A stretch of DNA of 64,000 nucleotides from positions 236,039-300,038 of the forward strand of contig LJSH01000004.1 of the NCBI GenBank assembly GCA_001314625.1, read 5' to 3'. This document shows positions 14,973-25,033 of this stretch, piece by piece. Position 1 is the first letter of the stretch, and each line of letters begins with the position of its first letter. Made by a program: the position numbers and the translations under genes. The notes beneath the pieces were generated by a model. It saw only the letters and a list, made by a program, of their open reading frames with translations. It ran no database searches and had not been told where the DNA came from. The stretch comes from Oceanicaulis sp. HLUCCA04. GTDB taxonomy: Bacteria > Pseudomonadota > Alphaproteobacteria > Caulobacterales > Maricaulaceae.

Positions 14973-17552
14973 ATGAAGCCGTTTCCTGACCGCTACAAGC
15001 CGCAAGAGGCTGAAAATCAGTGCAATGCGCGCTGGCTGAAGGATGAGGCGTTCAAATGGGACCCGTCCCTGCCGGCAGACACCGATTATGTGATCGATAC
15101 GCCGCCGCCGACCGTGTCGGGCACGCTGCATGTAGGCCATGTGTACAGCTATACGCAGGCCGACATCATGGCACGCTATTTCCGGATGGCCGGCAGGAAC
15201 GTGCTCTATCCCATTGGGTGGGATGATAACGGGCTGCCTACCGAGCGGCTGGTGGAAAAGAAGAAGAAAGTGCGCGGCGGCACCATGGCGCGCGAGGAAT
15301 TTGTTGCGCTGTGCCGCGAGGTGATCCCTGAGTACGAGCAGCAATTCCGTGACCTGTTCACCCGGCTTGCCCTGTCAGTGGACTGGAGCCGCGAATACCA
15401 GACGATTTCGGATGAAAGCCGCACCGTCTCGCAAATGTCCTTCCTGGACCTGTACCGCAAGGGCCTGCTGGAGCGCCGTCTTGAGCCCACCTTGTGGGAC
15501 CCGGCAGACCGCACCGCGATTGCGCAGGCGGAAGTCGAAGAGACCGAGCGCGAAGGCAAGCTGAACTATGTCGCATTCGAGATTGAGGGCGGCGGCGAAC
15601 CTGCGGTCATCGCGACGACGCGCCCCGAACTTATTGCGGCCTGCGGCGCGCTGATCATTCACCCGGAGCATAAGCGCGCCAAGGAGCTGATCGGCAAACG
15701 CGCCATCACGCCGCTTTACGGCGTGCTGGTGCCGATTGTCGCCGACGACACGGTGGACCCGGAAAAGGGCACCGGCATGGTGATGTGCTGCACATTCGGT
15801 GATGTCACCGATATCCAGTGGTACCGCACGCATAAACTGCCCTTGCGTATCGTCATCGGGCCGGACGGCAAGATGATCGAGCATCTCGATATCGGCTCTG
15901 ATGACTGGCCGAGCGTGGATGCCGAGGGCGCCAGGGCCACTGTCGCGGCGCTGGCTGGCCAGAAGGCCGAAGCGGCCAAGGCCGCGATCATCGAGATGCT
16001 CAGTGAAAAAGGCGTCCTCCTGAAACAGGAGGTGACCCATCAGGTGATCCCGGTCGCCGAGCGTTCACGCGCGCCGCTGGAGATCATCGTCACGCCGCAA
16101 TGGTTCATCCGCACGCTGGACTTCAAGGACGAGATTCTGGCCAAGGGCCGGGAAATTGCGTGGAAGCCCGAATATATGCGCCAGCGCTTTGAAAGCTGGG
16201 TGGAGGGCCTCAAATGGGACTGGGCGATCTCGCGCCAGCGCCATTTCGGTGTGGCCCTGCCGGTGTGGTATTCGCGCCGTCCCGGCGAGGAGGGCAAGGT
16301 GATTGTGCCTGATCCCGCCGATCTGCCCGTCGATCCGACGGTTGATCTGCCGCGCGGCTATACGCGTGACGAGATTGAGGGCGAGCGCGATGTGATGGAC
16401 ACGTGGGCGACCAGCTCGGTCAGCCCGCAGCTAGTGACCCGCTCGATCAATGAGGAGCTGGCGCTGGACATTGATGTCCACAAACGCCTTTTCCCGATGA
16501 GCGTGCGCCCGCAAGCCCATGAGATCATCCGCACCTGGGCTTTCTACACCATCGTGAAAGCGCTCCACCACCAGAACACGGTGCCGTGGAACACGATTGC
16601 CATCTCCGGCTGGTGCCTGGCGAGTGACGGCTCGAAGATGAGCAAGTCCAAAGGCAATGTGATCGATCCGGTGAAGTTGCTGGATGATTATGGCGCGGAC
16701 GCGGTGCGCTACTGGACGGGCACGTCGCGCCTTGGCCATGATACGGCGCTGGCACCCAACGTGCTCAATCAGGGCAAGCGCCTTGTCACCAAGCTGTGGA
16801 ACGCGGTGAAACTGGCGCATATGGCGCTCGAGCAGGCCGGTATAGAGCCAGTCTCACCCAAGGCCGATATCGAGGCCGGCCTGATCACTCACCCGATGGA
16901 CAAATGGCTTCTGGGCGAGCTGTCCGAGACGGTGGAGAAAGCCACCAAAGCCTTTGAATCCTACGAGTACGCGCAGGCCCTTCGGGTGACTGACGATTTC
17001 TTCTGGCGCACCTATTGCGACAATTATCTGGAGATCGTCAAAAGCCGCACCCGCTTTGAAGGCAAACCCGATGCGGGCCAGCTCTCGGCCCTGCACACGC
17101 TGTGGCATGCCAGCGTCATTCAACTGAAACTGTTCGCGCCGTTCATCCCCTACGTCACCGACACGCTGCACGATGTGCTGACCGGCAAGGACGATGCCGA
17201 CACCCGCACGCTCCATGCGCGCGGCCACTGGCCAAAGCTGGACGAGCAGGCTGACAAGGACGGCTTCCGCGCTGAAGGCGATGCGTTCGTGTCCATCCTG
17301 GCCGGTGTGCGCAAGGTGAAGAGCGAGCTTCAGGTCTCCATGAAGGCACCGATTCAGGTGCTGACCGTGGCAGCAGACGCTGATCAGGACATTGCCGATC
17401 TGATTGGTCCGGTTGAGGAGGACCTCAAGGCCGTTGCCAATGCGCTCGAAGTGCGCATGGGGCTGGTTCCCTCCGGCGCGCGCACTTCGCGCTCGCCCGA
17501 TGACCGCTTCGAGATCGCGCTGGAAATGGCACCGGTCGAAGACGGAGCGTAA
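14973..17552 (+). CDS. valS: Valine--tRNA ligase, archaeal-like form
   Basis: This is a class I aminoacyl-tRNA synthetase of about 859 residues from the ATG at 14973. The open frame begins at 14940. It has the HIGH-type motif GTLHVGHVYSYTQ and KMSKS in DGSKMSKSKGN, an editing domain with TTRPEL and the anticodon-binding domain after residue 600. The phrases PPPTVSG and YPIGWDDNGLPTERLVE match the ValRS group seen in archaea, rickettsias and some other alphaproteobacteria, not the longer E. coli type. The long C-terminal coiled-coil tail typical of the bacterial type looks short or absent. It is a single gene, transcribed away from hslV. Confidence 0.93.
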   Translation: MKPFPDRYKPQEAENQCNARWLKDEAFKWDPSLPADTDYVIDTPPPTVSGTLHVGHVYSYTQADIMARYFRMAGRNVLYPIGWDDNGLPTERLVEKKKKVRGGTMAREEFVALCREVIPEYEQQFRDLFTRLALSVDWSREYQTISDESRTVSQMSFLDLYRKGLLERRLEPTLWDPADRTAIAQAEVEETEREGKLNYVAFEIEGGGEPAVIATTRPELIAACGALIIHPEHKRAKELIGKRAITPLYGVLVPIVADDTVDPEKGTGMVMCCTFGDVTDIQWYRTHKLPLRIVIGPDGKMIEHLDIGSDDWPSVDAEGARATVAALAGQKAEAAKAAIIEMLSEKGVLLKQEVTHQVIPVAERSRAPLEIIVTPQWFIRTLDFKDEILAKGREIAWKPEYMRQRFESWVEGLKWDWAISRQRHFGVALPVWYSRRPGEEGKVIVPDPADLPVDPTVDLPRGYTRDEIEGERDVMDTWATSSVSPQLVTRSINEELALDIDVHKRLFPMSVRPQAHEIIRTWAFYTIVKALHHQNTVPWNTIAISGWCLASDGSKMSKSKGNVIDPVKLLDDYGADAVRYWTGTSRLGHDTALAPNVLNQGKRLVTKLWNAVKLAHMALEQAGIEPVSPKADIEAGLITHPMDKWLLGELSETVEKATKAFESYEYAQALRVTDDFFWRTYCDNYLEIVKSRTRFEGKPDAGQLSALHTLWHASVIQLKLFAPFIPYVTDTLHDVLTGKDDADTRTLHARGHWPKLDEQADKDGFRAEGDAFVSILAGVRKVKSELQVSMKAPIQVLTVAADADQDIADLIGPVEEDLKAVANALEVRMGLVPSGARTSRSPDDRFEIALEMAPVEDGA

Positions 17553-17760
17553 AGCGGCGGCGGCAAGCCTGGATATCGGTTCACGGTTTTGTGTCCGAAG
17601 CGATTATCGCTGAAAACACGCACTGGGGCAGCGCTCTGCACATGACGGCCCGTCCGGCGGGCACCCGATCGGGCGTGCAAGGTGCCGTTGCAACTTGCCG
17701 GTTTCGCTGCCGCATTCCATCCTCTGACGCACAAAAACAAGTGTCGGGGGATCAACCATC

Positions 17761-20700
17761 ATGTTTCAACGTGTTCTCGTTTCCGTCTGCGCGGCGGGCA
17801 TCGCTCTGTTTGCATGCGCTGGGTCAGAAGCCCGGCAAGCCGGGGAGCAGACCCTCATGGTCGGCGAACCGTCGCTGCACGGCGAAAGGCTGGCCTTCAC
17901 CTATGCGGGCGATATCTGGCTGGCAGGGCGCGACGGTTCGGCTGCGCGCCGGCTGACCACGGATCCGGCCAACGAGCACAGCCCGCACTTTTCTCCTGAC
18001 GGCCGCTGGATTGCCTTCAGCGCAGCCTATGACGGCAATGACGACGTTTACGTGATCCCCGCCGGGGGCGGGCAGCCGCAGCGCCTGACCTGGCATCCCG
18101 GCCGCGATGCGGTCCAGGGCTGGAGCCCGGATGGCCGCGTCCTGTTCTCTTCCGGCCGCGAAGTAAATCATGGCCGGTCGGCCCAGCTCTGGTCGATCGC
18201 GCCAGGTGAAGGCTATCCCCGCAGGGAAATGCTGGCGCGCTATTTTGCCGGTGATCTTCACGCTGACGGCAACCGGCTTGCCTATATCAGTTTTGGCCCG
18301 GCCTATAACGCGCTCTATGGCGGCTCGTCCGGCTGGCGTCAGCACCGTGGCGGTACCACGCCCAGCATCACGGTGCTGGATATGGCCGCGGAGACCTACA
18401 CCACAATTCCAGGCGAACGGGTCAATGACATCAATCCGATCTGGGTGGGCGATGATCTCTATTTCCTGTCTGACCGCGATGATACATCGCTCGCGCTCTA
18501 TCGCTCGGCAGGTGGCACAGGTGCTCCCGAACTGGTCCACACCGAAGCCCCGTGGGACATCGTCCGCGCGCAGGCCCATGAGGGCACCATCGTCTTTGCG
18601 GCGGGCGGACGTATCAAGGCGCTCGATATAGCGTCAGGCGCGGTGGAGGAGATTGTCCTCTCACTGCGCGCCGACCTGCCCCAGCTTGCCGAACGCTGGG
18701 TAGATGCTTCAAGCACGATCCAGTCTTCTGCCATCTCGCCCACTGGCGTGCGGGCCCTGTTCACGGCGCGCGGCGAGGTATTCACGGTGCCCGTCGAAGA
18801 CGGCTCGGTGCGTAACATCTCCGGCACGCCGGCAGAACGCGAATACACCGCGCTATGGTCGCCCCAGGGTGACGAGATTGCCTATATCTCCGATGCGGGC
18901 GGGCGGCAGCATCTGCACATCACCGACCAGCGGGGATTTTCCGCGCCGCGCGAGCGGCCGCTTGGCGGTGACGAGGACGCTTTCTACTTCCTGCAGGCCT
19001 GGTCGCCAGACGGCCAGCACATCGCCTATACGGATAATCACCTCAATCTCTATGTGATGAATCTGGAGACCGGGCGGAGCCGCGTTGTCGGCACCCAGCT
19101 GCGGCGCACCGACGTGTCACTCGATTTCAGCCCGGACAGCCGCTGGCTCGCATGGACGCTGCAGCAGCGTAATCACCTGCAGGATGTCGTCATCTTCGAC
19201 ATGCAAAGCGGTGAGAACCAAACGATTACGGACGGCATGGCCGACGCCGGAGCCGTGGCCTTCTCGCGCGATGGAAACTACCTTTACTTTACCGCCTCGA
19301 CCAATACCGGCCCACGTCAGGTAGGCCTTAACATGTCCACCCAGGAGCGGCCGGCGCGGTTTGGCATCTATGCCGCTGTTCTGGCCAGCGATGGCAGCTC
19401 ACCCCTGTTGCCCGAGACGGGTGACGAGTCTGCGGACGGCGAGGATGACGACACCTCCGGCAGCGAGGCTGATGCCACCGGTGATGAACGCCCGGCAGCC
19501 CGGCGCGGGCGCAACGTCGCGCCGGTACGGATTGATTTTGCCGGACTTAACCGCCGCATTGTTGCGCTGCCGCTGGCCGAACGCGCTTATGACAGCCTGA
19601 TGGTTGCCGATAATGGCGATCTCTACTTCATCGAGCGGCCCCAGCCTGGCGCGAGTAATGAGCCGCCTGGCAGCACGCTGGCCGATCAGAACCGGCTGTT
19701 GCGCTTCAGTTTCTCCGACAAAGAGGTGTCCACGGCGCTTGAGGGCGTGGTGGCGGCAAGCGTCGCTCAGGACGGGCGCACCTTGCTTTTGAACCTGACG
19801 GGTGGCTGGGCGACGGCACCGGTGCAGAGCGAGAGGCTGGAACCGTCCGACCTCACCCTGACGGGCCTGCGTCTGCGCGTCAGCCCGCGTGCCGAATGGG
19901 CCCATATTTTTGACGAAGCCTGGCGGATGCAGTCTCAGTACTTCTACGATCCGGACCTGCAAGGGCTCGACTGGCAGGCTGTACGCGAGCGCTATGAGCC
20001 TCTGCTGGAACATGTTGTACGCCGTGAGGATCTCAACAGCCTCATCGCGGAAATGATCGGCGAGCTTCAAGCCGGCCATAACCGGATCGGCGGCGGCGAT
20101 ATCTACCGTCCTGCAAGCACGTTCCGTCCCGGATTCCTCGGAGCGGACTTTGAAATCTCTGGCGGATATTACCAGATCGCCCGCATCTATTCAGGCGAGA
20201 GCTGGAACCCGTATCTGGAAGGTCCGCTGGCCGCCCCCGGCCTGGGCATCGAGGCGGGGAACTTCATTATGGCCATCAATGGCCGCCCGATCACTGACCG
20301 CGACAATATCTTCGCGGCCCTTGAAGGCACGTCCGGCGAACAGGTCACGCTGCTGATCAACACGGTTCCGCGGACGTCGGGCGCCCGTGAGGTCATCGTT
20401 CGTCCCGTTGGCACCGAGAGCCAGCTTCGCCTGTGGGGGTGGGTCGAGCAGAACCGCCGCGCGGTAGCCGAGGCCACTGACGGCAGGGTGGGATATGTCT
20501 ACCTGCCCAATACCGGGTCAGGTGGCTACACCTTCTTCAACCGCATGTATTTTGCCCAGTTTGACCGCGACGCCATCATCTTCGATGAGCGCGCCAATGG
20601 CGGTGGTCAGGCTGCCAACTACATCACCGACGTATTGAGCCCGTTCCATCTGGGCGGATGGCTGGACTTTGCAGGCATGCCATACAATACACCCTCGGCC

Positions 20701-21093
20701 GGGCATTACGGCCCGAAACTGATGCTGATTGACCAGGATGCGGGCTCGGGTGGCGATTTCCTTCCCTATTCCTTCCGCGCCCAGGGTATTGGTCCCCTCA
20801 TGGGCACGCGCACTTGGGGAGGGCTGATCGGTATTTCCACCAATCCGCCGCTCATTGACGGCGGCACGATGACGGTGCCGTATTTCCGCTTCTACACACC
20901 TGATGGCCAATGGAGCATCGAGAATGAGGGGGTGGCGCCTGATATCGAGGTGCATCTCGATCCGGTGCTGACCAATCAGGGCCGCGACAGCCAGCTTACC
21001 CGTGCCATAGCAGAGATGCTCGACAGGCTTGAAGGTGCGGGACCCTCGGTGCCATGGGTGGCGCCAAGCCTCCCTTCGCGGCCAGGCGAATAG
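17761..21093 (+). CDS. Exported tricorn-type S41 family protease
   Basis: This 1110-residue protein has the tricorn protease architecture. A signal peptide (about 1-25) is followed by WD40-like beta-propeller repeats that guide peptides (HSPHFSPDGRWIAFSA, DINPIWVGDDLYFLSDRDD, LDFSPDSRWLAWT) up to about residue 590, with an acidic linker at about 555-580. The C-terminal half has a C1-type domain, a PDZ segment and the S41 catalytic core. Candidate catalytic residues are His773 in LQAGHNRIGG, Ser996 in DAGSGGD and Glu1056 in ENEGVAPDIEV. Tricorn enzymes trim peptides from other proteases. The signal peptide places this one outside the cytoplasm. It is a single-gene unit, convergent with the PAS kinase gene 11 bases away. 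Confidence 0.93.
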   Translation: MFQRVLVSVCAAGIALFACAGSEARQAGEQTLMVGEPSLHGERLAFTYAGDIWLAGRDGSAARRLTTDPANEHSPHFSPDGRWIAFSAAYDGNDDVYVIPAGGGQPQRLTWHPGRDAVQGWSPDGRVLFSSGREVNHGRSAQLWSIAPGEGYPRREMLARYFAGDLHADGNRLAYISFGPAYNALYGGSSGWRQHRGGTTPSITVLDMAAETYTTIPGERVNDINPIWVGDDLYFLSDRDDTSLALYRSAGGTGAPELVHTEAPWDIVRAQAHEGTIVFAAGGRIKALDIASGAVEEIVLSLRADLPQLAERWVDASSTIQSSAISPTGVRALFTARGEVFTVPVEDGSVRNISGTPAEREYTALWSPQGDEIAYISDAGGRQHLHITDQRGFSAPRERPLGGDEDAFYFLQAWSPDGQHIAYTDNHLNLYVMNLETGRSRVVGTQLRRTDVSLDFSPDSRWLAWTLQQRNHLQDVVIFDMQSGENQTITDGMADAGAVAFSRDGNYLYFTASTNTGPRQVGLNMSTQERPARFGIYAAVLASDGSSPLLPETGDESADGEDDDTSGSEADATGDERPAARRGRNVAPVRIDFAGLNRRIVALPLAERAYDSLMVADNGDLYFIERPQPGASNEPPGSTLADQNRLLRFSFSDKEVSTALEGVVAASVAQDGRTLLLNLTGGWATAPVQSERLEPSDLTLTGLRLRVSPRAEWAHIFDEAWRMQSQYFYDPDLQGLDWQAVRERYEPLLEHVVRREDLNSLIAEMIGELQAGHNRIGGGDIYRPASTFRPGFLGADFEISGGYYQIARIYSGESWNPYLEGPLAAPGLGIEAGNFIMAINGRPITDRDNIFAALEGTSGEQVTLLINTVPRTSGAREVIVRPVGTESQLRLWGWVEQNRRAVAEATDGRVGYVYLPNTGSGGYTFFNRMYFAQFDRDAIIFDERANGGGQAANYITDVLSPFHLGGWLDFAGMPYNTPSAGHYGPKLMLIDQDAGSGGDFLPYSFRAQGIGPLMGTRTWGGLIGISTNPPLIDGGTMTVPYFRFYTPDGQWSIENEGVAPDIEVHLDPVLTNQGRDSQLTRAIAEMLDRLEGAGPSVPWVAPSLPSRPGE

Positions 21094-21104
21094 AATACAA
21101 CTGA

Positions 21105-24100
21105 TCAGGCTACGCTGGCACTGCTTGTTGCGGTGCCAGCGGGCAGGGTGAAGTGAAAGCGCGATCCCTTGCCGGGCGCGGTATCAACCCAGATGGTGCC
21201 GCCATGGCGCTCCACGGCCTGCTGGCAGATCGCCAGCCCGATACCTGTGCCTTCATATTCCTCACGCCCGTGCAGGCGCTGGAACGGGGCGAACACCTTT
21301 TCTGAAAACCGCGGATCAAAGCCGATCCCGTTATCGCTCACGGTAAACTGCCACTCCTCGCCATCCGGCACTGCCGAGATCGAAATCACTACATCGTCGC
21401 CCTTGCGGTATTTCAGCGCGTTGGAAACGAGGTTCTGGACCAGCAGTCTCAGCAAGGTGGCGTCGCCCGTCACGGTGGGAAGTTCGCTCGCGTCAATGCG
21501 CGCATTGGCATCCAGGGCCAGAAGTTCCAGCTCGGACAGGGTTTCGGCGAGGAGCTGGTTCATATCAACCTCGCCGACTTCCAGTGCCCGTTTGGAGGCG
21601 CGCGAATAGCTCAGAAGATCGTCGATCAGGCGGCGCATCCGCCCCGCCGCGTCGACCAGAAACTCCAGGCTCCGGTCCGTTTCGGCATCCAGCACGCCCT
21701 GATGGCGGCGCTTGATAAGGCTGGCAAAGGCCGAAATCTTGCGCAACGGCTCCTGCAAATCGTGCGAGGCGACGGCGGCAAACCTGTCCAGCTCCCGGTT
21801 CGTGCGCTCCAGCTCTGCGGCGTAACGCTTGAGTTCCCTGTCCTTGGCGAGCTTCTCGGTAACATCAATGCTGATGCCGTGAATCGCGACAGGCTTGCCG
21901 TCCGGGCCGTGCTCGACCGTGGCCGACGATATGATGTCGATGATGTCGCCATCGGCCGTCACCATCTGCGCGTAAATGTCTTCCATGCCGCCCGCCGCGA
22001 TCAGGGCGTCCATGCCGCCGAGGCGTTCCATCGTGTCTCTCGACCCGGCGGTGAGGAAGTTGTTGTAGAGCTGGCCGATGACGGCGCCGCGTTCATAGCC
22101 GGTAGAGCTCAGCCAGTACTCGCTCACATCCAGGATCGTGCCCGAAGGATGTATGGAGGCCAGCATGACGGGCGTGGTCGCATAAATCTGGCGCAGACGT
22201 TCGCGTTCGATGTCCAGCGCCTCGGCGAACTGTTTCTCGGCGGTGATGTCGATAACCACCCCGCCCGAGCGGATGGCCTTGCCGTTTTCGTCCCAGGCGG
22301 TGGGTTGACCCTTCGCGCGCACCCAGCGCCATGTGTCTCCGTCGCGCAGGCGGTAGTCGATAGGGCCTGCACTTTCGCCTTGCATCAGCTTGCCAAGCGC
22401 GGTGCGGGCGAGCATCCGGTCATCGGGGTGAATGATGGGCTGCCAGTCGGCGGCCTCGATGTCTCCGTCGCTGATCTTGCGGCCCATCCATTCGAGCAGG
22501 CGGCCGCGTACCGACTGGGTGCCGCTTCGCAGATCAACGCTCCATATGGCGGAAAGACCCGCATCCATGGATTCGTTCAGGCGCAGTTCGCGCTCGGCCA
22601 GTTCAATTTCCAGCAGACGCCGTGAGGTGATGTCGACCAGTGTGCCGATGGCCTCGACGGGCACACCGGCGCAATCACGCGCGCTTAACGCGCCCCGGTC
22701 TTCCACCCAGCGCCAGCCGCCTTGTCCGTCGCCTACCCGGTAAATGGCTTCCATGGCTTCGCCGCCGAGCATCGTGGTAACGCCCGCTTCGCACAGATGC
22801 CGGTCGTCGGGGTGGATCAACTTGCGCCATTGCTGGACGTCCAGCCGGCCGTCATGGCCTTGCGGCAGGCACATGACGATCCGTGCGAACTCGGACAGTT
22901 CGACCTGACCAGCCTGAATATCGAAGCGCCATGTGCCTTGACGGGCGCTCTCAAGGGCGCGGCCAAGGCGTTCCTCACTCCTTGCCAGACTGACTTCAAG
23001 CGCCTTGCGGTGGGAGATGTCGAGCACAATACCGGCGCAGTCGGCGCGATGGCTTTCCGGGCCAAGGCGGCTGCCGCGCGCTTCCACCCAGAGATACTCA
23101 CCGGTGCGGTGGTCCATGATGCGGTATTCGGCAGTCCGGCTGGAGCCGGGCGCGCTCTTCATGATGCCGCCAATCGAGCGGTCAAGCATGGTGCGGTCGT
23201 CAGGATGCACCAGTTCGCGCCAGCGCGTCACAGGAATCCATTTATTTGAATCGTCCAGGCCCAGCAGGGTGCGTATCTCGCCTCTGGGCAGAAATTCGCC
23301 AGCCTTGTAGTCCACTTCCCATGCGCCCAGCGTGGCGGCCGACACGGCGTGGGAGAGGAGACGTTCACTGTCAGAGAGGCGGCGCTCCTGCTCCTTGCGC
23401 CGTGTCGCTTCGGCAAACACGCCCGAGGCGCGCAAGGGTTCGCCGGTGCTTGACTGGGCGCTCAGCCCGCCGCGCAGGCTTAGCCAGATCCAGTGACCGC
23501 CTTCGGTGATAACGCGGAACTCGACATGGGCATTGCCCGTCAGGGCCATGGCTGCGAGTGCCTCCGCGACAAGGGGTTGGTCGGCCCGGTGGATACGGTC
23601 CCTGAAAGCGTCGGTAGTCAGGGTGGCGTCCTCGGCAGAAAGGCCCAACGCCGCCAGCACCTGGCCGGACAATGTCACCTCCCGGGCGCTGTAATCATAC
23701 GACCAGCTGCTCAGGCCTGCGCGGTCCAGCACACCGGCAATATCGCCGCCGAGTGCCTCCAGCACGTCGTCCTCGCGGTGCGGCAGGGCAAACCAGTAGC
23801 CGAACGCCTTCATCGACCGCCGTTCGCCATCGGGAGCCGCCTCCAGTTCTCCCCAGCTGCGATACCAGAGCCAGTGACCGCTCTGCGACCGCAGGCGGAA
23901 GGTCTCGTCATACTGGCCGCCGAACTGCAGGCTCATGAAGGCGGCGTAGATGCGTTCAGCATCGTCCGGGTGGAGGCGGTGACGCAGCACTTCCTCGGTG
24001 ATGGGATGAGGACCAGCCCCCAAGCCCAGCGCGGTGTTGACCGGGCCGGACATCGTGCCCTTGAGCGTTTCGAAATCAAACGTCCAGCGGCTTACATCCA

Positions 24101-24887
24101 GCTTTTCGAGCAAGACTTCCGCCTTGCGGCGTTCGGCGCGGGCGAGACTGTCCGCCTGGTGATCGGCCGACAGGTCATGAACCAGCCCGGTGATACGCAG
24201 CGGACTGCCAGCGCCGTCATGCTCCACAACGCGCACATCGTGACGCGTAGGCGTCCATTGGCCATCTTGTGCGCGCATCCGGCAGTTGAAGCTGATCACG
24301 GTGTCTGCGCCGGACGGATTTCCTGTCAGCACGGCGCGGGCCCGGGCGAGATCGTCCGGATGAAGCCGCGACAGCCAGCGTGACAGGCGCACGGGATTGT
24401 CGGCAGCACCGTCTCCGACAAACCGCTCCAGCAGACCGGAGACCACTACCTCGCGGCGGCGGAAGTCCACGCTATAGGCGCCCGAACTGTGTTCTTCAAA
24501 AGCCATGGCCACGCGCTGGCGCGCAGCGCGTAACTGCATTTCGCGCTGGGAGGCGTCAACCACCGGTTCGATCGTCACCACACGAACACCGGGTTCCGCG
24601 CGCCGTATAATCAGCCTGACCGGCAAGGGATCGCCGCTGGCGGTTCGCAGCAGGGCCATGTCGGCAAGTTCGGCCGCTTTTGCCGTGCGCGGCCGCTTCC
24701 AGCGCGCCGTCAGGCCGTCCAGCGGGTCGCAATACAGCTGGGCAAGGCTGGACCCCGGTACAATACGGTCGGAAAACAGTGCCTTGAAGCGGGCATTGAG
24801 CGCGATGATGCGGCCATCATCGTCCAGCAGCACGCACGCACCGGGCAACGCGTCAAACGCGTGTTCAAACATGTGCGCACTGTTCAT
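21105..24887 (-). CDS. Large multi-PAS sensor histidine kinase, soluble
   Basis: About 1260 residues from the ATG at 24887, which follows an AAGGA site. No membrane spans are seen, so it should be cytoplasmic. About eight PAS/PAC units follow each other. The first has DDDGRIIALNARFKALF, and later PAC ends read GHWLWYRSWG, GHWIWLSLRG, GEYLWVEARG, GGWRWVEDRG and DTWRWVRAKG. A HisKA domain follows with the phospho-accepting His1042 in ASHDLQEPLRK, then a HATPase with NALKYRKGDD, DNGIGFDPRF, the motif GTGIGLAICQQAVERHGG and GKGSRFHFTLP. No response regulator is next to it, so the partner is unknown. Aromatic PAC motifs of this WxW type are common in light or redox sensors, but no ligand-binding Cys motif was found. 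Confidence 0.92.
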   Translation of the reverse strand: MNSAHMFEHAFDALPGACVLLDDDGRIIALNARFKALFSDRIVPGSSLAQLYCDPLDGLTARWKRPRTAKAAELADMALLRTASGDPLPVRLIIRRAEPGVRVVTIEPVVDASQREMQLRAARQRVAMAFEEHSSGAYSVDFRRREVVVSGLLERFVGDGAADNPVRLSRWLSRLHPDDLARARAVLTGNPSGADTVISFNCRMRAQDGQWTPTRHDVRVVEHDGAGSPLRITGLVHDLSADHQADSLARAERRKAEVLLEKLDVSRWTFDFETLKGTMSGPVNTALGLGAGPHPITEEVLRHRLHPDDAERIYAAFMSLQFGGQYDETFRLRSQSGHWLWYRSWGELEAAPDGERRSMKAFGYWFALPHREDDVLEALGGDIAGVLDRAGLSSWSYDYSAREVTLSGQVLAALGLSAEDATLTTDAFRDRIHRADQPLVAEALAAMALTGNAHVEFRVITEGGHWIWLSLRGGLSAQSSTGEPLRASGVFAEATRRKEQERRLSDSERLLSHAVSAATLGAWEVDYKAGEFLPRGEIRTLLGLDDSNKWIPVTRWRELVHPDDRTMLDRSIGGIMKSAPGSSRTAEYRIMDHRTGEYLWVEARGSRLGPESHRADCAGIVLDISHRKALEVSLARSEERLGRALESARQGTWRFDIQAGQVELSEFARIVMCLPQGHDGRLDVQQWRKLIHPDDRHLCEAGVTTMLGGEAMEAIYRVGDGQGGWRWVEDRGALSARDCAGVPVEAIGTLVDITSRRLLEIELAERELRLNESMDAGLSAIWSVDLRSGTQSVRGRLLEWMGRKISDGDIEAADWQPIIHPDDRMLARTALGKLMQGESAGPIDYRLRDGDTWRWVRAKGQPTAWDENGKAIRSGGVVIDITAEKQFAEALDIERERLRQIYATTPVMLASIHPSGTILDVSEYWLSSTGYERGAVIGQLYNNFLTAGSRDTMERLGGMDALIAAGGMEDIYAQMVTADGDIIDIISSATVEHGPDGKPVAIHGISIDVTEKLAKDRELKRYAAELERTNRELDRFAAVASHDLQEPLRKISAFASLIKRRHQGVLDAETDRSLEFLVDAAGRMRRLIDDLLSYSRASKRALEVGEVDMNQLLAETLSELELLALDANARIDASELPTVTGDATLLRLLVQNLVSNALKYRKGDDVVISISAVPDGEEWQFTVSDNGIGFDPRFSEKVFAPFQRLHGREEYEGTGIGLAICQQAVERHGGTIWVDTAPGKGSRFHFTLPAGTATSSASVA

Positions 24888-25033
24888 GCCATTCCTTGTG
24901 CGTTGCCACGCGGGCCGATGCGAATCAGCCCTTTGTGCGCATAGTATTGGAAGGAAGATTAAGCAGGGGCTATCGTTTTCGCCCATCCAGTGATTTGGGC
25001 CGTGCGCCCGGCAGATTTTGAAGTGAGGACGGA

